In this document: in pieces, positions 62,743-64,000 of the stretch
Numbering within the stretch: position 1 is the stretch's first letter
Layout: every line of letters begins with the position of its first letter
Assembly: GCA_900473795.1 (NCBI GenBank)
Contig: UCMT01000026.1
Coordinates: 1-64,000, forward strand
DNA length: 64,000 nt
From: Hyphomicrobiales bacterium
GTDB taxonomy: Bacteria; Pseudomonadota; Alphaproteobacteria; Rhizobiales; Rhizobiaceae
Direction of reading: 5' to 3'
Position numbers and translations under genes: made by a program
Notes under the pieces: generated by a model
Told to the model about the DNA's origin: nothing
Seen by the model: only the letters and a program-made list of their open reading frames with translations
Database searches by the model: none

Positions 62743-64000
62743 ATGGGAACGACTGAAACCGGAATAGTGAGCGGACGCCTGTCGCCCGCCGAATATGACA
62801 GGAATTTTTCCGATCTGCATCCGTCGCTCGACGAGCATGAAGCGCTGGTCGCCTCCGACCGCTGTTATTTCTGCTACGACGCGCCCTGCATGACGGCCTG
62901 TCCCACCTCCATCGATATCCCGCTGTTCATCCGGCAGATATCGACTGGAAACCCGATCGGGTCGGCCAACACCATCTTCGACCAGAATATCCTGGGCGGC
63001 ATGTGCGCCCGCGTCTGTCCCACCGAGACGCTGTGCGAGCAGGCCTGCGTCCGCAACACGGCCGAGCACCGGCCGGTGGAGATCGGCCGGCTGCAGCGCT
63101 ATGCGACCGATATCGCCATGCGCGACAACGTCCAGTTCTACGAGCGCGCCGAGCCGACCGGCAAGTCCATCGCCGTCATCGGCGCCGGCCCGGCGGGCCT
63201 TGCCTGCGCTCATCGCCTGGCCGTCAAGGGCCACGACGTCGTCATCTACGACGCCCGCGAAAAGGCCGGCGGCCTCAACGAATACGGCATCGCCACCTAC
63301 AAGACCGTCGACAGCTTTGCTCAGAAGGAAGTCGACTACGTGCTCTCCATCGGCGGCATCGAAATCCGCAATCGCCAGATGCTGGGCCGCGACTTCTCGC
63401 TGAACGACATGCTTTCGAAGCACGACGCGGTGTTCCTCGGCCTCGGCCTTGCCGGCGTCAACGCGCTGCGTGCCGAAGGCGAAACGGCCGCGGGCGTGGA
63501 AGATGCGGTCGATTTCATCGCGGCTCTCCGGCAGTCGGAAACCAAGTCGGACATCCCGGTCGGCCGCAGGGTCGTGGTGCTTGGCGGCGGCATGACCGCG
63601 GTCGACGCGGCCGTGCAGGCAAAGCTGCTCGGCGCCGAGGAAGTGACCATCTGCTATCGCCGCGGCAAGGACAACATGAACGCGTCGGAGTTCGAGCAGG
63701 ATCTCGCTGCCTCCAAGGGGGTGACCATCCGCCACTGGCTGCAGCCGAAGCGCATTCTCACCCGTGACGGCAAGGTGGCCGGCATCGAGCTCGACTATAC
63801 GGCGCTCGAGGACGGACGTCTCGTCACCACAGGCGAAACTGGCGTGATCACCGCCGATCACGTGCTGAAGGCAATTGGCCAGACCTTCGAGGCCGACGAT
63901 CTCGGCGCGATCGCCCTGCAATGCGGCCGCATCGTCGTCGACGCCGAGGGGCACACCTCGCTCGAGCGCGTCTGGGCCGGCGGCGACTGCGTGCTGGGCG
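62743..64000 (+). CDS. preT: NAD-dependent dihydropyrimidine dehydrogenase subunit PreT (3' end cut)
   Basis: First 419 codons of a flavoprotein that, with an FMN/Fe-S subunit (PreA), reduces uracil and thymine. N-terminal Fe-S cysteines are in SDRCYFCYDAPCMTACPTSI and GMCARVCPTETLCEQACV. The FAD motif is AVIGAGPAGLACAHRLAVKG and the NAD motif VVVLGGGMTAVDAAVQAKLL, then LERVWAGGDCVLG at the window edge, near the usual C-terminal end (about 450 aa). Start at 62743 behind GGGAG. Divergent from the polyol regulator. Probably begins a pyrimidine-degradation operon. Confidence 0.9.
   Translation, partial: MGTTETGIVSGRLSPAEYDRNFSDLHPSLDEHEALVASDRCYFCYDAPCMTACPTSIDIPLFIRQISTGNPIGSANTIFDQNILGGMCARVCPTETLCEQACVRNTAEHRPVEIGRLQRYATDIAMRDNVQFYERAEPTGKSIAVIGAGPAGLACAHRLAVKGHDVVIYDAREKAGGLNEYGIATYKTVDSFAQKEVDYVLSIGGIEIRNRQMLGRDFSLNDMLSKHDAVFLGLGLAGVNALRAEGETAAGVEDAVDFIAALRQSETKSDIPVGRRVVVLGGGMTAVDAAVQAKLLGAEEVTICYRRGKDNMNASEFEQDLAASKGVTIRHWLQPKRILTRDGKVAGIELDYTALEDGRLVTTGETGVITADHVLKAIGQTFEADDLGAIALQCGRIVVDAEGHTSLERVWAGGDCVLG

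Overview
The window is GC-rich, densely packed alphaproteobacterial DNA, almost certainly from the family Rhizobiaceae (Sinorhizobium/Rhizobium/Agrobacterium relatives). The basis is gene content: chvE-gguABC with a divergent gbpR-type regulator, hmuPSTUV, the nepR-ecfG/phyR general stress response (GSR) locus with HWE-family kinases, and smoEFGKS-mtlK. From memory, the ggu/idhA/ROK/xylose-type transporter block resembles a gene order on S. meliloti pSymB. The genus is not resolved. No insertion sequence, integrase, prophage or CRISPR array was seen. A tRNA-Arg(CCG) lies in the middle.

Layout. 1-5.2 kb: a cut-off EamA exporter, the circularly permuted ATP-grasp / alpha-E / transglutaminase trio, and a VapBC-like toxin-antitoxin pair. 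5.2-15 kb: chvE-gguA-gguB-gguC-KGSA dehydrogenase-arabinonate dehydratase, which couples sugar uptake to the non-phosphorylating pentonate route ending in 2-oxoglutarate, with gbpR divergent. 15-22 kb: a J-domain protein, idhA, a ROK repressor and a xylFHG-type transporter behind a clear palindromic operator. 22-26.4 kb: tRNA-Arg, a frameshifted diguanylate cyclase, a YbaK-type deacylase and a flavin oxidase. 26.5-32.9 kb: an M19 dipeptidase with a complete peptide ABC transporter. 33-37.5 kb: a DUF4105 protein, a 263-bp imperfect palindrome, and a LacI regulator convergent with ThuB/ThuA-like genes whose promoter carries a 22-bp LacI-type operator. 37.5-39.4 kb: SMR efflux/TetR, truncated haemoglobin and DUF423. 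39.4-46.7 kb: haem and iron acquisition (IsdG-type monooxygenase, a small unknown protein, DUF2325, TonB, hmuPSTUV). 46.7-52.5 kb: the GSR block (YqjD/YqjE-like genes, two HWE kinases, ecfG, nepR, phyR). 52.5-62.5 kb: the polyol (sorbitol/mannitol) operon and its SorC-type regulator. 62.7 kb to the end: the start of a dihydropyrimidine dehydrogenase subunit gene.

The most interesting observation is an apparently unannotated small RNA at about 52311-52443 on the minus strand, just beyond the GSR locus. It has a near-perfect EcfG-type promoter (GGAAC-N18-TT), two hairpins that expose CCCCC loops, and a strong intrinsic terminator. Its promoter type and C-rich loops recall GsrN of Caulobacter. 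Three further matches to the EcfG promoter pattern were found, at nepR, phyR and the DUF883 gene. Other points worth a second look are the long palindromic element at 34.3-34.5 kb, a hairpin that buries the smoF ribosome binding site, the frameshifted GGDEF gene, and a four-gene haem-side operon with a small unknown protein. All assignments come from reading the sequence; no database search was run.
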